From contig UEGQ01000016.1 in NCBI GenBank assembly GCA_900466005.1, forward strand, positions 1-34,523: 34,523 nt of DNA. Direction: 5' to 3'. The first letter of the stretch is position 1. Each line of letters starts with the position of its first letter. The notes beneath the pieces are model-generated. The model made no database searches and was not told the DNA's origin. It saw only the letters and a program-made list of their open reading frames with translations. A program made the position numbers and the translations under genes. The stretch comes from Hyphomicrobiales bacterium. GTDB taxonomy: Bacteria; Pseudomonadota; Alphaproteobacteria; Rhizobiales; Rhizobiaceae. Positions 22,479 to 32,761 of the stretch are shown here, one piece after another.

Positions 22479-23894
22479 ATGGCGCGTGTCTCGCTTTCCC
22501 TGGATATCGACAGGACACCTCGCGGCCCCCTCTTTCTGGCAATTGCCGAGGCGATCACCCGCGACATCACCCGTGGCCGCCTGACGCCCGGCGCCCGCCT
22601 TCCCGGAACACGCGCGCTGGCGCGCGAGCTCGGGGTGCATCGCAATACGGTTGATGCCGCCTATCAGGAACTGCTGACGCAAGGCTGGCTACATTCCGAG
22701 CCGGCGCGCGGCACCTTTGTCGCGAAGGATCTTCCTCAGGGGATGGTGGTTTCGCCTGTCGTACCGGTCCGAGAGGAGTCGGCGGAAGTCCGCCCGGCAT
22801 TGGCATTCACAGACGGTGCACCCGACCCGAGGCTGGTGCCGAACAAGGCGCTGGCGCGGGGCTTCCGTCGGGCGCTGTTGTCTCCCGCATTTCGGGCCGG
22901 GGCCGACTATGGGGACGCGCGCGGCACGCTTGCCCTGCGTCAGGCGCTCGCCGCCTATCTCGCCTCCGACCGGGGCGTGGTTGCAGACCCTGCACGCATG
23001 CTGATCGCGCGCGGCAGCCAGATGGCGCTGTTTCTGGCGGCGAAAGCGGCCATCGAGCCAGGTCAGGTGATCGCGGTGGAGGAGCCCGGCTATCCGCTTG
23101 CCTGGGAGGCGTTCCGCGCCGCCGGGGCGGGTATTCATGGCGTACCGGTCGACGCCGGCGGGCTGTCGGTCTCCGCGCTGGAGGCTGCGCTGGTGTCCGA
23201 TCCACGCATCGCGGCGGTTTATGTCACACCGCACCACCAATATCCGACGACGGTTACCATGGGCGCAGCCCGGCGGTTGCAGCTTCTGGAACTGGCGCAG
23301 CGGCACGGCATCACGCTGATCGAAGACGATTACGACCATGAATACCGGTTCGAGGGTCGTCCCGTCCTGCCGCTTGCGACCCGCGCCCCGGCGGAGCTGC
23401 CGCTGATCTATGTCGGCTCTCTCTCCAAACTGCTCTCGCCGGGTATCCGGCTGGGCTATGCAGTGGCGCCGGAGCCCTTGCTAACCCGTATGGCGACGGC
23501 GCGGGCGGCAATCGATCGACAGGGCGATGCCGCGCTGGAGGCGGCATTGGCCGAACTGATCCGAGAAGGAGAACTCGGGCGTCATGCCCGCAAGGCGCGA
23601 CGGGTCTATCGCATCCGCCGCGATCTGCTGGCCGCGGCCTTGTCGCAAGAGCTGGGGATGCGTGCGGCATTCGATCTGCCGGCCGGCGGACTGGCGCTTT
23701 GGCTGCGGAGCGAGAGTGCGAAGGCGGAAGTCTGGGCCGAGTATGCCGGTCGGGCTGGCCTGACCCTGTTGCCGGGCACGCGTTTCGCTCTCCAGGCCCC
23801 AGCACCGCAAGCCTTTCGCCTCGGCTATGCGGCTTTGGACGAGGCGCAGATCCTCCGGGCGGTGCGGATTTTCGCCCGAAGCTGGCCCGGCTGA
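22479..23894 (+). CDS. MocR-type (GntR/aminotransferase) PLP-dependent regulator
   Basis: This 471-residue regulator has an N-terminal GntR winged helix (about 1-75; G-T-R-A-L-A-R-E-L-G-V-H-R-N-T-V). It is joined to a fold-type I aminotransferase-like domain (about 105-470). The PLP site is visible: E-D-D-Y-D-H-E-Y-R-F near 285 and the Schiff-base lysine in Y-V-G-S-L-S-K-L near 322. ATG at 22479 gives M-A-R-V-S-L-S; an upstream TTG in the same frame is less likely. It is divergent from the operon that ends in pyridoxal kinase, so it may sense PLP or an amino compound bound to PLP, as PdxR-like members do. The regulatory target is inferred. Confidence 0.85.
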   Translation: MARVSLSLDIDRTPRGPLFLAIAEAITRDITRGRLTPGARLPGTRALARELGVHRNTVDAAYQELLTQGWLHSEPARGTFVAKDLPQGMVVSPVVPVREESAEVRPALAFTDGAPDPRLVPNKALARGFRRALLSPAFRAGADYGDARGTLALRQALAAYLASDRGVVADPARMLIARGSQMALFLAAKAAIEPGQVIAVEEPGYPLAWEAFRAAGAGIHGVPVDAGGLSVSALEAALVSDPRIAAVYVTPHHQYPTTVTMGAARRLQLLELAQRHGITLIEDDYDHEYRFEGRPVLPLATRAPAELPLIYVGSLSKLLSPGIRLGYAVAPEPLLTRMATARAAIDRQGDAALEAALAELIREGELGRHARKARRVYRIRRDLLAAALSQELGMRAAFDLPAGGLALWLRSESAKAEVWAEYAGRAGLTLLPGTRFALQAPAPQAFRLGYAALDEAQILRAVRIFARSWPG

Positions 23895-24174
23895 ACTGGT
23901 TAGCGGCGACCTCTTGGCGATCGGACACAGAGATATGGACCTGTTTGCAGGAGTGTAACAGCCAAGATACCGCCAGGCACTGCATTGTCGTGGCGATCGC
24001 AACTGCCGACGGGTCCTGGCGAGCTCCCCGGAGCAAGCCACCAGCGTTTATCGCGATGCTTCCGGCTGGAAGCAGGGACAGATCAGGTTTCCGCAGCGGG
24101 CGGATCGTCGCATCATCACCACATCGCGGCGGCGGTCCAATAGTACATGTATGCGGAGTGCAAGATGGTTCGCC

Positions 24175-25404
24175 TCATCCTTTAGCAATTGGTAGCGCAG
24201 TAAGCTGTTTATCGATGGCTTCGATGACCTCCGTGTTCATGGGCAGGTGCATTTTCTCGGTTTTCCATCGCTCCATGAACAGAGTGACCGTCTCTCTTGC
24301 TGTATCGATGACGAGCTTGCGGGGCAGGGAGGCTTTCGCCGATAGATGCTCCAGCTCATCAACTGTGAACCCGGTGAACTCCTTCGTCCGGCTGAAGGTC
24401 AAGGCAGACTTGTCGTTTGCGATGTAGGGAATGGTAGACACGAAATCATAGGCCGGAGAGAGACGAGCGTTTCGGCGGTCAGGGTAGATCAGTGACCAGT
24501 TCTTCAGGTGCATATCGCCGTTGCCGATCAGGACGTTGAAAGTCAGGCGGCGGATGAATTCCGCAACATCATCCTGATCGGATTCCGTGGCAATCACCGA
24601 TATCAGATTGCGGTAGCTGGCCTTCTTGTACTTATTCTCAGGATAGACGTTAAAAACCTGCGCGAAATCTTCGATATGCGTGATGCTGCCATCTTCGTTG
24701 CGGTCGAAGCGTTCAATCACGAATGCCTGTTGCCCGAGCTTCGCTATCCCGTCCGGCAGGTTGCCGATCGAGCGGACATCGATAAGCTCGATTGCGGGAA
24801 CATTGATGCCGACCATTCTGGCGAGACTCATCATCGAGAATTCATTTTCCGGGACATTCGCGAATTCGCGAGAGGGGAGTTTGACGATCCGATTGCCGCC
24901 TACACCGCTTGTCGGAATGGTCAGGCCGCCGCTGGCACTCTGTAGCGCTGAGAATTTCAGCTGCACTCCCGCCAATGAAAACCGCATGGCATCCTCGGCG
25001 GCCTCTTTCGCGGCTTCGCCTTCAAGGACGTTATGCGCCTCGTCTGGCCATTCTCCGCCGTCAGCTGGTACAACGGTGATCGCACCAGGCAAGTCCTGCC
25101 CGAGAACCCATAGGAGAAAGAACTCACGGTCAATATGGATGTCTGCCTTCTCGGCCAGATACCGGCGCAGATGGCCTTCCGGCAGAAGGTTCGAGAAGTA
25201 GGGCATCAGCTTGATTTTGTACGGCCGGAAATCCGTAATCAGTTCGCCGAATCCATTCTTGAATTGAAGGCTGAGCGTCGGTCTTTCAGGGTTTTCAACA
25301 TAGGCATCGTTGAAGGCGAAAAGTGTCTTCTCGGCTCCCACATGGGTGATTGTACCGATTTCCTCGCCATACAGGCGCACGCTTAAAACGGAAACATCAG
25401 GCAT
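24175..25404 (-). CDS. hipA: HipA-family serine/threonine kinase toxin
   Basis: This 409-residue HipA kinase is the toxin half of a HipBA pair. The N-subdomain (about 1-105) holds the P-Y-F-S-N-L-L-P-E-G element. The P-loop-like F-S-L-A-G-V-Q-L-K is near 142-150, and a nucleotide-binding K-L-P-S near 175. The catalytic loop G-N-G-D-M-H-L-K-N is at about 294-302 and the metal-binding D-F-V-S-T at about 320. All kinase elements seem intact, so the toxin should be active. Known HipA proteins phosphorylate aminoacyl-tRNA synthetases and slow growth. Its start overlaps hipB by 8 bp. It is convergent with the MocR gene; the 280-bp gap holds nothing recognisable. Confidence 0.88.
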   Translation of the reverse strand: MPDVSVLSVRLYGEEIGTITHVGAEKTLFAFNDAYVENPERPTLSLQFKNGFGELITDFRPYKIKLMPYFSNLLPEGHLRRYLAEKADIHIDREFFLLWVLGQDLPGAITVVPADGGEWPDEAHNVLEGEAAKEAAEDAMRFSLAGVQLKFSALQSASGGLTIPTSGVGGNRIVKLPSREFANVPENEFSMMSLARMVGINVPAIELIDVRSIGNLPDGIAKLGQQAFVIERFDRNEDGSITHIEDFAQVFNVYPENKYKKASYRNLISVIATESDQDDVAEFIRRLTFNVLIGNGDMHLKNWSLIYPDRRNARLSPAYDFVSTIPYIANDKSALTFSRTKEFTGFTVDELEHLSAKASLPRKLVIDTARETVTLFMERWKTEKMHLPMNTEVIEAIDKQLTALPIAKG

Positions 25405-25996
25405 CCTCCTCCTCCTCGTCGTCTAAAGAGTAGGCCGGACGGTTAGCGCTGCGTTGCTCGGTTGTTGGCTCGAAATGAGCAATCTGATTGCGGAGCGCCT
25501 TCATGCTCTTGGTCGCGTCCGATAATCCCTTCCAATGGTCCGTCTTTTGGGCGCGTTCAATGGTGTTGCGTACCGCACGGAGATTGTCCAAAAATCGTGT
25601 GTCGATCTGGAGGCGCTGGATTGACGCCGTGGCTTTCCGCAGTTCATCCAGTTGTGGAAGCGTTGGCACGTCGATCTGAAGGGCGCGAATTGCCTTTTGC
25701 AGCTGCTGCATTTCTTTGCCAATTGAGGGCGGTTGAACGACCGTGCGCTCAGTCGTTTGGCGCGTGATGGATTTGATCGCAGGCACCGCCTTGCGCGGCA
25801 CCAACGCAATCTCCAGGTCAAGCGCGCTGGCGAGAGCGATGAGGCTCGATAGCCGCAAGTCGACGCTGTTGGCTTCGATCCGCGAAATCTGTGCTTGCGG
25901 GATGCCAGCCAAACGGCTCAACTCTCGTTGGCTAAGCTGTTTGGCTTCTCTGGATTCCCGCAGGCGATCCGCGATCTCTTGGGTTTCGTATTTCAT
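25397..25996 (-). CDS. hipB: HipB-like XRE antitoxin with long C-terminal extension
   Basis: This 199-residue antitoxin and repressor has an N-terminal XRE helix-turn-helix at about residues 8-60 (S-Q-R-E-L-S-R-L-A-G-I-P, then I-S-R-I-E). Classical HipB proteins end soon after this. Here about 135 more residues follow, with leucine-rich amphipathic stretches in which L-Q-I-D occurs twice (about 100-145), and a very acidic D-D-E-E-E-E-D tail. The extra part may hold HipA or form an oligomer. ATG at 25996 (M-K-Y-E-T-Q-E) is preferred over an ATG 21 bases upstream; neither has a clear ribosome site. It is first in the hipBA operon and should repress its own promoter. Confidence 0.8.
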   Translation of the reverse strand: MKYETQEIADRLRESREAKQLSQRELSRLAGIPQAQISRIEANSVDLRLSSLIALASALDLEIALVPRKAVPAIKSITRQTTERTVVQPPSIGKEMQQLQKAIRALQIDVPTLPQLDELRKATASIQRLQIDTRFLDNLRAVRNTIERAQKTDHWKGLSDATKSMKALRNQIAHFEPTTEQRSANRPAYSLDDEEEEDA

Positions 25997-26009
25997 TGAT
26001 GCTTGTTTC

Positions 26010-26122
26010 AATATCATTTTTTGATTTCGATATTTTTTAATATATCATCTCCTTGGATATCTAGCAAGGAACGATGCATGAATGCACATCGATTCCTAGT
26101 CATGATATCGTAATCGATATCA
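26010..26122. promoter_or_regulatory. hipBA control region with TATC/GATA inverted repeats
   Basis: Several TATC...GATA pairs occur upstream of hipB: AATATC-13 bp-GATATT (26010-26034), TATC-9 bp-GATA (26043-26059), and a perfect TGATATCG-TAAT-CGATATCA repeat (26103-26122). E. coli HipB binds TATCC-8 bp-GGATA, so these are likely HipB operators. The rest of the hipB-dehydrogenase gap up to 26290 holds only a short GGCAT-TGTG-ATGCC hairpin (26234-26247). Confidence 0.5.
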
Positions 26123-26290
26123 CTCTGAGCCTGGCGATAGCCTACATTCGGCATCGATCGATGTCCAAGCTCGCGGTTGCTGAGCCACGGTAGTCGGGCC
26201 GGTACCGGTATGCTCGTCGTCGTCGCCCGCAGCGGCATTGTGATGCCTGCCCATGCTCATCCCGTGCAGAAGTTCGATCTGCTCAAAAAA

Positions 26291-26340
26291 ATAAAAAACA
26301 TTTGCGCCGATCGCAGGATGTCTATAATCATAAAAAACAT
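26291..26340 (+). promoter_or_regulatory. promoter of the fucose-type operon with 11-bp direct repeats
   Basis: A consensus TATAAT (26323-26328) has a weak TTTGCG -35 (26301-26306) with a 16-bp spacer. The sequence ATAAAAAACAT occurs twice, at 26291-26301 and 26330-26340, 39 bp apart, so both copies would lie on the same face of the helix around the promoter. They are candidate sites for the GntR regulator at 31812. Confidence 0.5.
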
Positions 26341-26357
26341 ACTGTCTGGGAGGGCAA

Positions 26358-27404
26358 ATGAGCAGTCAATCGACATCGGTCCGTCGCATGGTGAGCGGCG
26401 TGTGCGTGGAGCCGGGCGAGTTTCGTCTGCTTGAAAGAGATCTGCCGGTCGCCGCGCCCGATGGGTGGGTTCTCGTCGACCTTGCTGCCGCGGGTCTTTG
26501 CGGCACGGACTACCACATCTTTGAGGGCAAGCACCCCTATCTGGAATATCCGCGTGTCATCGGCCACGAACTGTCGGGCTATGTCACGGAGGATGCCGAG
26601 GGGTGGAAGAAGGGCCAGCTCGTCACCATCAATCCTTACATAGCCTGCGGCAAGTGTCGCGCCTGCCTGCGCGGCAAGCCGAACTGCTGCATGTCGATCG
26701 GCGTCCTCGGCGTCCACAGGGACGGTGGGATGTGCGAACGAATTGCGGTTCCGGCGAGTAACCTCTACGACGCGTCCAAGCTGTCGGAACGGGATGCAGC
26801 CCTCGTCGAGTTTCTTGCGATCGGTGCCCATGCGGTCCGCCGCTCCGAAGCCGCCGCCGGTGACCGGGTTCTCGTTACCGGAGCCGGACCGATCGGCCTG
26901 GGGGCCGCCCTCTTTGCTCGCCTAGCCGGCGCGGAAGTCCACATCATGGACATGAGCGAAGAGCGTCTCGGGTCGGCGAGATCCCTGGGCTTCTTGCATC
27001 TTCATCTGGCCGACCAGCCTCTCCTCGTCGGAGAACTCGAAGACGGTTTTGACGTGGTCTTCGATGCGACCGGAAATTCCAAGGCGATGGAAGCGGGCTT
27101 TCTTCATGTCGCCCATGGCGGAACCTATGTGCTGGTGTCCGTCGTCAAGGGTGACCTCACATTCTCCGACGCCGAGTTCCACAAACGCGAAATGAGACTC
27201 GTCGGCAGCCGGAACGCACAGACGCCCGACTTCCTGCATGTGATGGAAGCGCTGTCCTCTGGTGCGATTGATGGCGGCAAACTCGTCTCGACCGTCCTGT
27301 CCCTCGACGAATTGCCGAAAAGACTGCCGGAACTGGCCGCTGATCGGTCAGGACTCATCAAGGCGCTGGTCGCTTTGCCGGCCTGGAGGTCGGGCCATGC
27401 ATGA
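26358..27404 (+). CDS. zinc-dependent dehydrogenase, LgoD/YjjN-like (sugar or sugar-acid dehydrogenase)
   Basis: This 348-residue medium-chain dehydrogenase has the catalytic zinc site (G-L-C-G-T-D near residue 48 and G-H-E near 70). Four structural zinc cysteines lie at about 97-111 ([15 protein letters not shown]). The NAD(P)-binding G-A-G-P-I-G-L-G is near 174-181. The [14 protein letters not shown] segment and overall pattern recall the E. coli L-galactonate oxidoreductase LgoD. In this cluster it may oxidise a sugar acid, for example an intermediate of L-fuconate breakdown, or a related sugar such as L-galactose. GGGAGGG at 26348-26354 is its ribosome site. It is first in the operon and overlaps the ABC ATPase gene by 8 bp. 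Confidence 0.75.
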   Translation: MSSQSTSVRRMVSGVCVEPGEFRLLERDLPVAAPDGWVLVDLAAAGLCGTDYHIFEGKHPYLEYPRVIGHELSGYVTEDAEGWKKGQLVTINPYIACGKCRACLRGKPNCCMSIGVLGVHRDGGMCERIAVPASNLYDASKLSERDAALVEFLAIGAHAVRRSEAAAGDRVLVTGAGPIGLGAALFARLAGAEVHIMDMSEERLGSARSLGFLHLHLADQPLLVGELEDGFDVVFDATGNSKAMEAGFLHVAHGGTYVLVSVVKGDLTFSDAEFHKREMRLVGSRNAQTPDFLHVMEALSSGAIDGGKLVSTVLSLDELPKRLPELAADRSGLIKALVALPAWRSGHA

Positions 27405-28917
27405 ACTCATCAAGCTCGAGGCGATCGACAAGCGTTTCCCCGGCGTTCACGCGCTGAAGGGCGTGAGCTTTGACCTGTTTGCCGGTGAGGTTCACGCTCT
27501 GATGGGCGAGAACGGAGCGGGAAAGTCAACGCTGATGAAAGTTCTGTCCGGCATATGGCAGCCGGATGGGGGAACGATCCGTATTGCCGGAGAAGAGGTC
27601 ATCATCCCCAGTCCTCATGCCGCCCAGGCACTCGGCATCGGAATGATCCATCAGGAGCTCGCCCTGATGAACGACCTGACCGTCGCCCAGAACATCTTTA
27701 TCGGCCGCGAACCGCGCAAGAGCTTCTGGCGTCTCGACGAGGCAGCCCTCAACCAGGCGGCGCAGGACATATTCTCGGCAATGAACATTTCCATCGACCC
27801 CAGGGCCGAGGTCCGGACCTTGTCGGTCGCCCAGCAACAGATGGTCGAGATCGCCAAGAGCCTTTCCCACAAGTCTCGCGTGCTCGTCATGGACGAGCCG
27901 ACCGCTGCACTCAATGACAAGGAGGTCCACGATCTCTTCACGATCATCGAGAGGCTGAAGTCGGAGGGCGTGGGGATCGTCTACATCAGCCACAAGATGG
28001 ACGAGATCAAGAAGATTGCGGATCGGGTGACGGTGATGCGGGACGGTGCTTATGTCGGCACGGTCAAGGCGTCGGACACACCGATTTCGACGATCATCTC
28101 GATGATGGTCGGGCGTGAACTGGAAAATACCGAAGTGGACATTCCCGACCTTTCCGACGCGTCGGTCGCATTGGAGGTCCGCGGGCTTTCGCGAGGCAGG
28201 GCGGTCCGGGACGTCAGTTTCACCGTAAAGGCGGGCGAGATCCTCGGCTTTGCCGGCCTTATGGGCGCCGGACGAACCGAGGTCGCCAGGCTGATCTTCG
28301 GCGCCGACCGCAGAGATGCCGGCGAAATCGTGGTTCACGGCAAGGCGGCCTCGATAAGCAGTCCGAAGGACGCGGTGGCGGCCGGCATCGGCTATCTCTC
28401 CGAGGATCGCAAACATCTCGGGCTGGCGCTCGGCCTCGACGTCACCGCCAATGTCGGATTGCCCAATCTCGCCCGCTTTTCGAACGGCTTCGGCGTCATC
28501 GCGGACGCCAGACTTGGAAGCGTCACGCGCGACTACATCAAGCAGTTGAGCATCCGGACACCGTCCGAACGCCAGGAGGTCAGGCTGTTGTCGGGAGGCA
28601 ATCAGCAGAAGGTCGTTCTGGCAAAATGGCTCCTGCGCAACTGCGATATCCTGATCTTCGACGAACCGACACGCGGCATCGACATCGGTGCGAAGTCGGA
28701 AATTTACCGACTGCTGCAATCGCTTGCGCGCGACGGCAAGGCGATCATCGTCATCTCGTCGGAACTGCCCGAGGTGCTCAGGTTGTCACACCGGATCGCG
28801 GTGATGTGCGAAGGGCGCCTGACGGGCATCCTCCCCGGAGGAAAGGCGACAACACAAGAAGAGATAATGCACCTGGCCACACAGCGCCGGGGAGAATTGG
28901 GGGGAGAGGCGGCATGA
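27397..28917 (+). CDS. sugar ABC transporter ATP-binding protein (RbsA-like, duplicated domains)
   Basis: This 506-residue protein has two fused ABC domains, the arrangement of ribose/xylose-type importers. The first has Walker A G-E-N-G-A-G-K-S (about 40) and V-M-D-E-P-T-A-A-L. The second has a degenerate P-loop G-L-M-G-A-G-R-T-E (about 290) but a good L-S-G-G-N-Q-Q-K signature (about 400) and F-D-E-P-T-R-G. The ATG at 27397 follows GGAGGT (27385-27390) and avoids a 45-residue N-terminal extension. It energises uptake with the permease and binding protein that follow; the sugar is probably L-fucose or similar, from the neighbouring enzymes. Confidence 0.88.
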   Translation: MHELIKLEAIDKRFPGVHALKGVSFDLFAGEVHALMGENGAGKSTLMKVLSGIWQPDGGTIRIAGEEVIIPSPHAAQALGIGMIHQELALMNDLTVAQNIFIGREPRKSFWRLDEAALNQAAQDIFSAMNISIDPRAEVRTLSVAQQQMVEIAKSLSHKSRVLVMDEPTAALNDKEVHDLFTIIERLKSEGVGIVYISHKMDEIKKIADRVTVMRDGAYVGTVKASDTPISTIISMMVGRELENTEVDIPDLSDASVALEVRGLSRGRAVRDVSFTVKAGEILGFAGLMGAGRTEVARLIFGADRRDAGEIVVHGKAASISSPKDAVAAGIGYLSEDRKHLGLALGLDVTANVGLPNLARFSNGFGVIADARLGSVTRDYIKQLSIRTPSERQEVRLLSGGNQQKVVLAKWLLRNCDILIFDEPTRGIDIGAKSEIYRLLQSLARDGKAIIVISSELPEVLRLSHRIAVMCEGRLTGILPGGKATTQEEIMHLATQRRGELGGEAA

Positions 28918-29906
28918 CGCTGACGGTTCAAAACGAAATAAAGAAGAAGGCATCATCCGGGGTCCATCAGAAGCTTCTGGCTTCCGCCAGCCTGATCGTC
29001 ATGCTGATCTTCTTCGGCCTCGCCTCCGACAAGTTCCTGCAGACCTCAAACCTCATCGGTATCCTCCAGGCGACCTCCGTCAACGGGGTGCTGGCCGTGG
29101 CGGTCACGATGGTGATCATAACCGGCGGCATCGACCTTTCCGTCGGGACATTGATGACGTTCACGGCGGTGATCGCCGGCGTGGTCCTGACCTATCTCGG
29201 AATGCCGCTGCCGCTCGGCATCGTCGCTGCGATCGGAACGGGCGCCCTCTGTGGGTTCGTCTCCGGGACGCTCATTGCCCGCATGAAGATCCCGCCCTTC
29301 ATCGCGACGCTCGGCATGATGCTCATTCTGAAGGGCCTGTCGCTGGTCATCTCCGGAACGAAGCCCATTTACTTCAATGGAACGCCGGGATTCTCGCAGA
29401 TTTCGACGGGCTCCTTGATCGGCACCGTGGTTCCGTTCCTTCCGATCCCGAACGGCGTGCTCGTTCTTTTCGTCCTCGCCGTATTCGTGGCGTTCGTCCT
29501 CAATCGCACGGCTCTCGGCCGCTATACGTTCGCCCTCGGATCGAACGAAGAGGCGGCCCGACTTTCCGGCGTGAACACCGATTTCTGGAAGGTCTGCGTT
29601 TACAGCCTGTCGGGTGGTATCTGCGGGATCGCCGGCCTGATCATCGCGTCCCGGCTGAACTCCGCGCAACCTGCGCTGGGTCTCGGCTATGAACTCGACG
29701 CCATCGCCGCTGTTGTCATCGGGGGAACGTCCCTTGCGGGTGGGCGGGGTTCTGTCCTCGGCACCATCATCGGCGCTTTCATCATGTCCGTCCTTTTGAA
29801 CGGGCTCCGGATCCTGTCGGTCGCACAGGAATGGCAGACGGTCGTGACCGGATTGATCATCATATTGGCAGTCTACGCCGACATGGTTCGCCGCCAACGC
29901 GTGTGA
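28914..29906 (+). CDS. sugar ABC transporter permease (RbsC-like)
   Basis: This 330-residue inner-membrane permease has about eight to ten hydrophobic helices. The family motif G-G-I-D-L-S-V-G-T lies near residue 66, and [15 protein letters not shown] near 270. The start ATG overlaps the ATPase stop as ATGA, so expression is coupled. An upstream extension in the same frame would lie inside the ATPase gene and is rejected. It forms the channel of the RbsABC-like importer. Confidence 0.88.
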   Translation: MTLTVQNEIKKKASSGVHQKLLASASLIVMLIFFGLASDKFLQTSNLIGILQATSVNGVLAVAVTMVIITGGIDLSVGTLMTFTAVIAGVVLTYLGMPLPLGIVAAIGTGALCGFVSGTLIARMKIPPFIATLGMMLILKGLSLVISGTKPIYFNGTPGFSQISTGSLIGTVVPFLPIPNGVLVLFVLAVFVAFVLNRTALGRYTFALGSNEEAARLSGVNTDFWKVCVYSLSGGICGIAGLIIASRLNSAQPALGLGYELDAIAAVVIGGTSLAGGRGSVLGTIIGAFIMSVLLNGLRILSVAQEWQTVVTGLIIILAVYADMVRRQRV

Positions 29907-30001
29907 GGAGCATGCAAGTCTTTGCCGAGAAGGGCGATCAACGCCCCGCAAGGCAGTCTCAATCGTAGCAACGGCATATCGCCGAAAAATGGAGGAGTGA
30001 A

Positions 30002-30949
30002 ATGATTACGAGACGTAGCATCATGGCAGCGCTGAGCGCGGTTGCCATTCTGAGCGCCGGAGGGGCGGCATATGCTCAGGACAAGACCTACATTCCGCTG
30101 ATTTCGAAGGGCTTCCAGCACCAGTTCTGGCAGGCCGTGAAGGCGGGTGCCGACAAGGCCGCCGCCGAATTCAACGTCGAGGTGACCTTCGAAGGCCCCG
30201 ACAACGAAACGCAGGTCGACAAGCAGATCGACATGCTGTCTGCCGCTCTCGCCAAGAACCCGCAGGCGATCGGCTTCGCGGCGCTTGATACCCAGGCCGC
30301 AATCCCGCTTCTGAAACAGGCACAGGATGCGAAGATCCCGGTCATCGCATTCGACTCCGGGGTCGACAGCGACATTCCCGCCACGACGGCAACGACCGAC
30401 AACGTCGCAGCGGCAGCGCTCGCGGCCGACAAGATGGCCGAGCTGATCGGTGATGCGGGCAAGGTCGCCCTGGTGGTCCACGACCAGACCTCGCGGACCG
30501 GCATCGACCGTCGCGACGGTTTTGTGAACCAGATGAAGGCGAAGCATCCGAACATCGAGATCGTCGACATCCAGTATGGCGGCGGTGACCAGCTGCAGTC
30601 GACCGAAATCGCCAAGGCAATTCTTGCGGCGAACTCGGACCTGAAGGGCTTCTTCGGTGCGAATGAAGGCTCTGCGATCGGCATCGTCAACGCCATCAAG
30701 GAAACCGGCACCAAGGGCGTAACCGTGATCGGTTACGATTCCGGTACCGCGCAGAAGCAGGCGATCAAGGATGGTGTCATGGCCGGCGCCATCACGCAGA
30801 ACCCGGTCGGCATCGGCTACGAGACCGTCAAGGCGGCCGTCGCCGCGATCAAGGGAGAGACCCTCCCGAAGACGATCGACACCGGCTTCTACTGGTACGA
30901 CAAAACCAACATGGACAGCCCGGAAATCTCGGCCGTTCTCTACGATTGA
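30002..30949 (+). CDS. periplasmic sugar-binding protein of the ABC transporter (RbsB-like)
   Basis: This 315-residue Peripla_BP_4-type binding protein has an N-terminal signal peptide (M-I-T-R-R-S, hydrophobic core, cleavage probably after A-Y-A near residue 25). The mature part shows the family's K-G-F-Q-H-Q-F-W start, I-A-F-D-S-G-V-D near 118 and V-I-G-Y-D-S-G-T near 243. GGAGGAG gives a strong ribosome site. It lies 95 bp after the permease and is followed by a stable hairpin, a common layout for making binding protein in excess. The probable ligand is L-fucose or a similar sugar, from gene context only. Confidence 0.88.
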   Translation: MITRRSIMAALSAVAILSAGGAAYAQDKTYIPLISKGFQHQFWQAVKAGADKAAAEFNVEVTFEGPDNETQVDKQIDMLSAALAKNPQAIGFAALDTQAAIPLLKQAQDAKIPVIAFDSGVDSDIPATTATTDNVAAAALAADKMAELIGDAGKVALVVHDQTSRTGIDRRDGFVNQMKAKHPNIEIVDIQYGGGDQLQSTEIAKAILAANSDLKGFFGANEGSAIGIVNAIKETGTKGVTVIGYDSGTAQKQAIKDGVMAGAITQNPVGIGYETVKAAVAAIKGETLPKTIDTGFYWYDKTNMDSPEISAVLYD

Positions 30950-30954
30950 TCTAA

Positions 30955-31788
<834 letters not shown>

Positions 31789-31811
31789 TGCGGCCCCAAC
31801 CTGGAGCATGA

Positions 31812-32714
31812 ATGGCGCGGACTGACGAACGGTTTCGAGAGGCGTTCAACGAAGCGCTCGACCTTTGCAAGACGATGACTGCAGGCGATCACCTGCCGTC
31901 GGAAAACGACCTGGCGAAGCGGCTCGACGTCAGCCGGACGGTCGTGCGTGCGATTCTGGAAAAGCTGCAGGACGCGAAGATCATCACCTGGGTCGGCCGG
32001 CAGAAGCAGCTCCTGAGGACGCCGGGAGACAAGGACCGGCTGGAGGTCCAGACCGGGCAGATCACCGAGCAGCAACTCGAACGGCAGTTCCTCGACTGGA
32101 TTCTTCGCTTCGACGTCGCGCCGGGAACGGCGTTGAACGTTGCGAAGCTGAGGCGGCAGTTTTCCGTCACGCCCCAGATGCTGCACGAGTTCCTGGCTTC
32201 TCTCAGCAGGTTCGGTCTTGTCCGGCGCAGGCCGAAAGGGGGCTGGCAACTGCTCGGATTTACACCGGAGTTCGCGATCGAACTGTCGGAATTCCGGATG
32301 ATCCTGGAGCTGAACGCGGTGTCCCATCTGGTGCGTCTGCCGCCTGAAGATCCCATCTGGGCACGGCTCGACGATCTCGAGCGGAAACATCGGGCGCTCG
32401 CCGCCGAGATTGACGAGCGGTTCCACGATTTTTCGCTGCTGGACGAAGAGTTCCACACTCTGATCGGCAGTGCGGTTCGCAACCGTTTCGCCGCGGAATT
32501 CCAGAAGATCGTGTCGCTGATTTTCCACTACCACTTCCAGTGGGACAAGACCCATGAACGCCAGCGAAACGAGGCGGCCATCGGCGAGCATCTGCGATTG
32601 ATTGCGGCACTGAAGGCGCGGGATGCGGCCGCCGCGCAGGCGGCGATGACCGACCATCTCAGCACGTCCAAACAGACTCTCCTTTCTTCACTGCGCGTTC
32701 ACGCCCTGGCCTGA
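31812..32714 (+). CDS. GntR family regulator with FCD domain and two predicted winged helices
   Basis: This 300-residue regulator is longer than usual FCD-type GntR proteins (about 230-250). The N-terminal winged helix (about 1-75; P-S-E-N-D-L-A-K-R-L-D-V-S-R-T-V-V-R) is normal. A second winged-helix-like stretch follows at about 85-150 (V-A-K-L-R-R-Q-F-S-V-T-P, L-S-R-F-G-L-V-R-R-R). The C-terminal helical FCD ligand domain covers about 155-295. It begins 23 bp after the SDR and is probably co-transcribed. It should respond to a fucose-pathway intermediate and control the promoter near 26323 and fucD. Confidence 0.85.
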   Translation: MARTDERFREAFNEALDLCKTMTAGDHLPSENDLAKRLDVSRTVVRAILEKLQDAKIITWVGRQKQLLRTPGDKDRLEVQTGQITEQQLERQFLDWILRFDVAPGTALNVAKLRRQFSVTPQMLHEFLASLSRFGLVRRRPKGGWQLLGFTPEFAIELSEFRMILELNAVSHLVRLPPEDPIWARLDDLERKHRALAAEIDERFHDFSLLDEEFHTLIGSAVRNRFAAEFQKIVSLIFHYHFQWDKTHERQRNEAAIGEHLRLIAALKARDAAAAQAAMTDHLSTSKQTLLSSLRVHALA

Positions 32715-32724
32715 GACCGCATAG

Positions 32725-32748
32725 GGGGCGGAGGCTCTCCTCCGCCTT
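32725..32748. terminator. bidirectional hairpin terminator between the regulator and fucD
   Basis: GGCGGAGG (32727-32734) and CCTCCGCC (32739-32746) flank a CTCT loop, extended by two G-U pairs on the plus strand. It sits in the 47-bp gap between convergent genes and can serve both. The T-run is weak on both sides. Confidence 0.65.
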
Positions 32749-32761
32749 CCCTGAAGCGTGC

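Noticed and set aside
26014..26238. 74-residue minus-strand frame upstream of hipB
   Set aside because: It covers the hipBA operator-like repeats and has no ribosome site or recognisable sequence.
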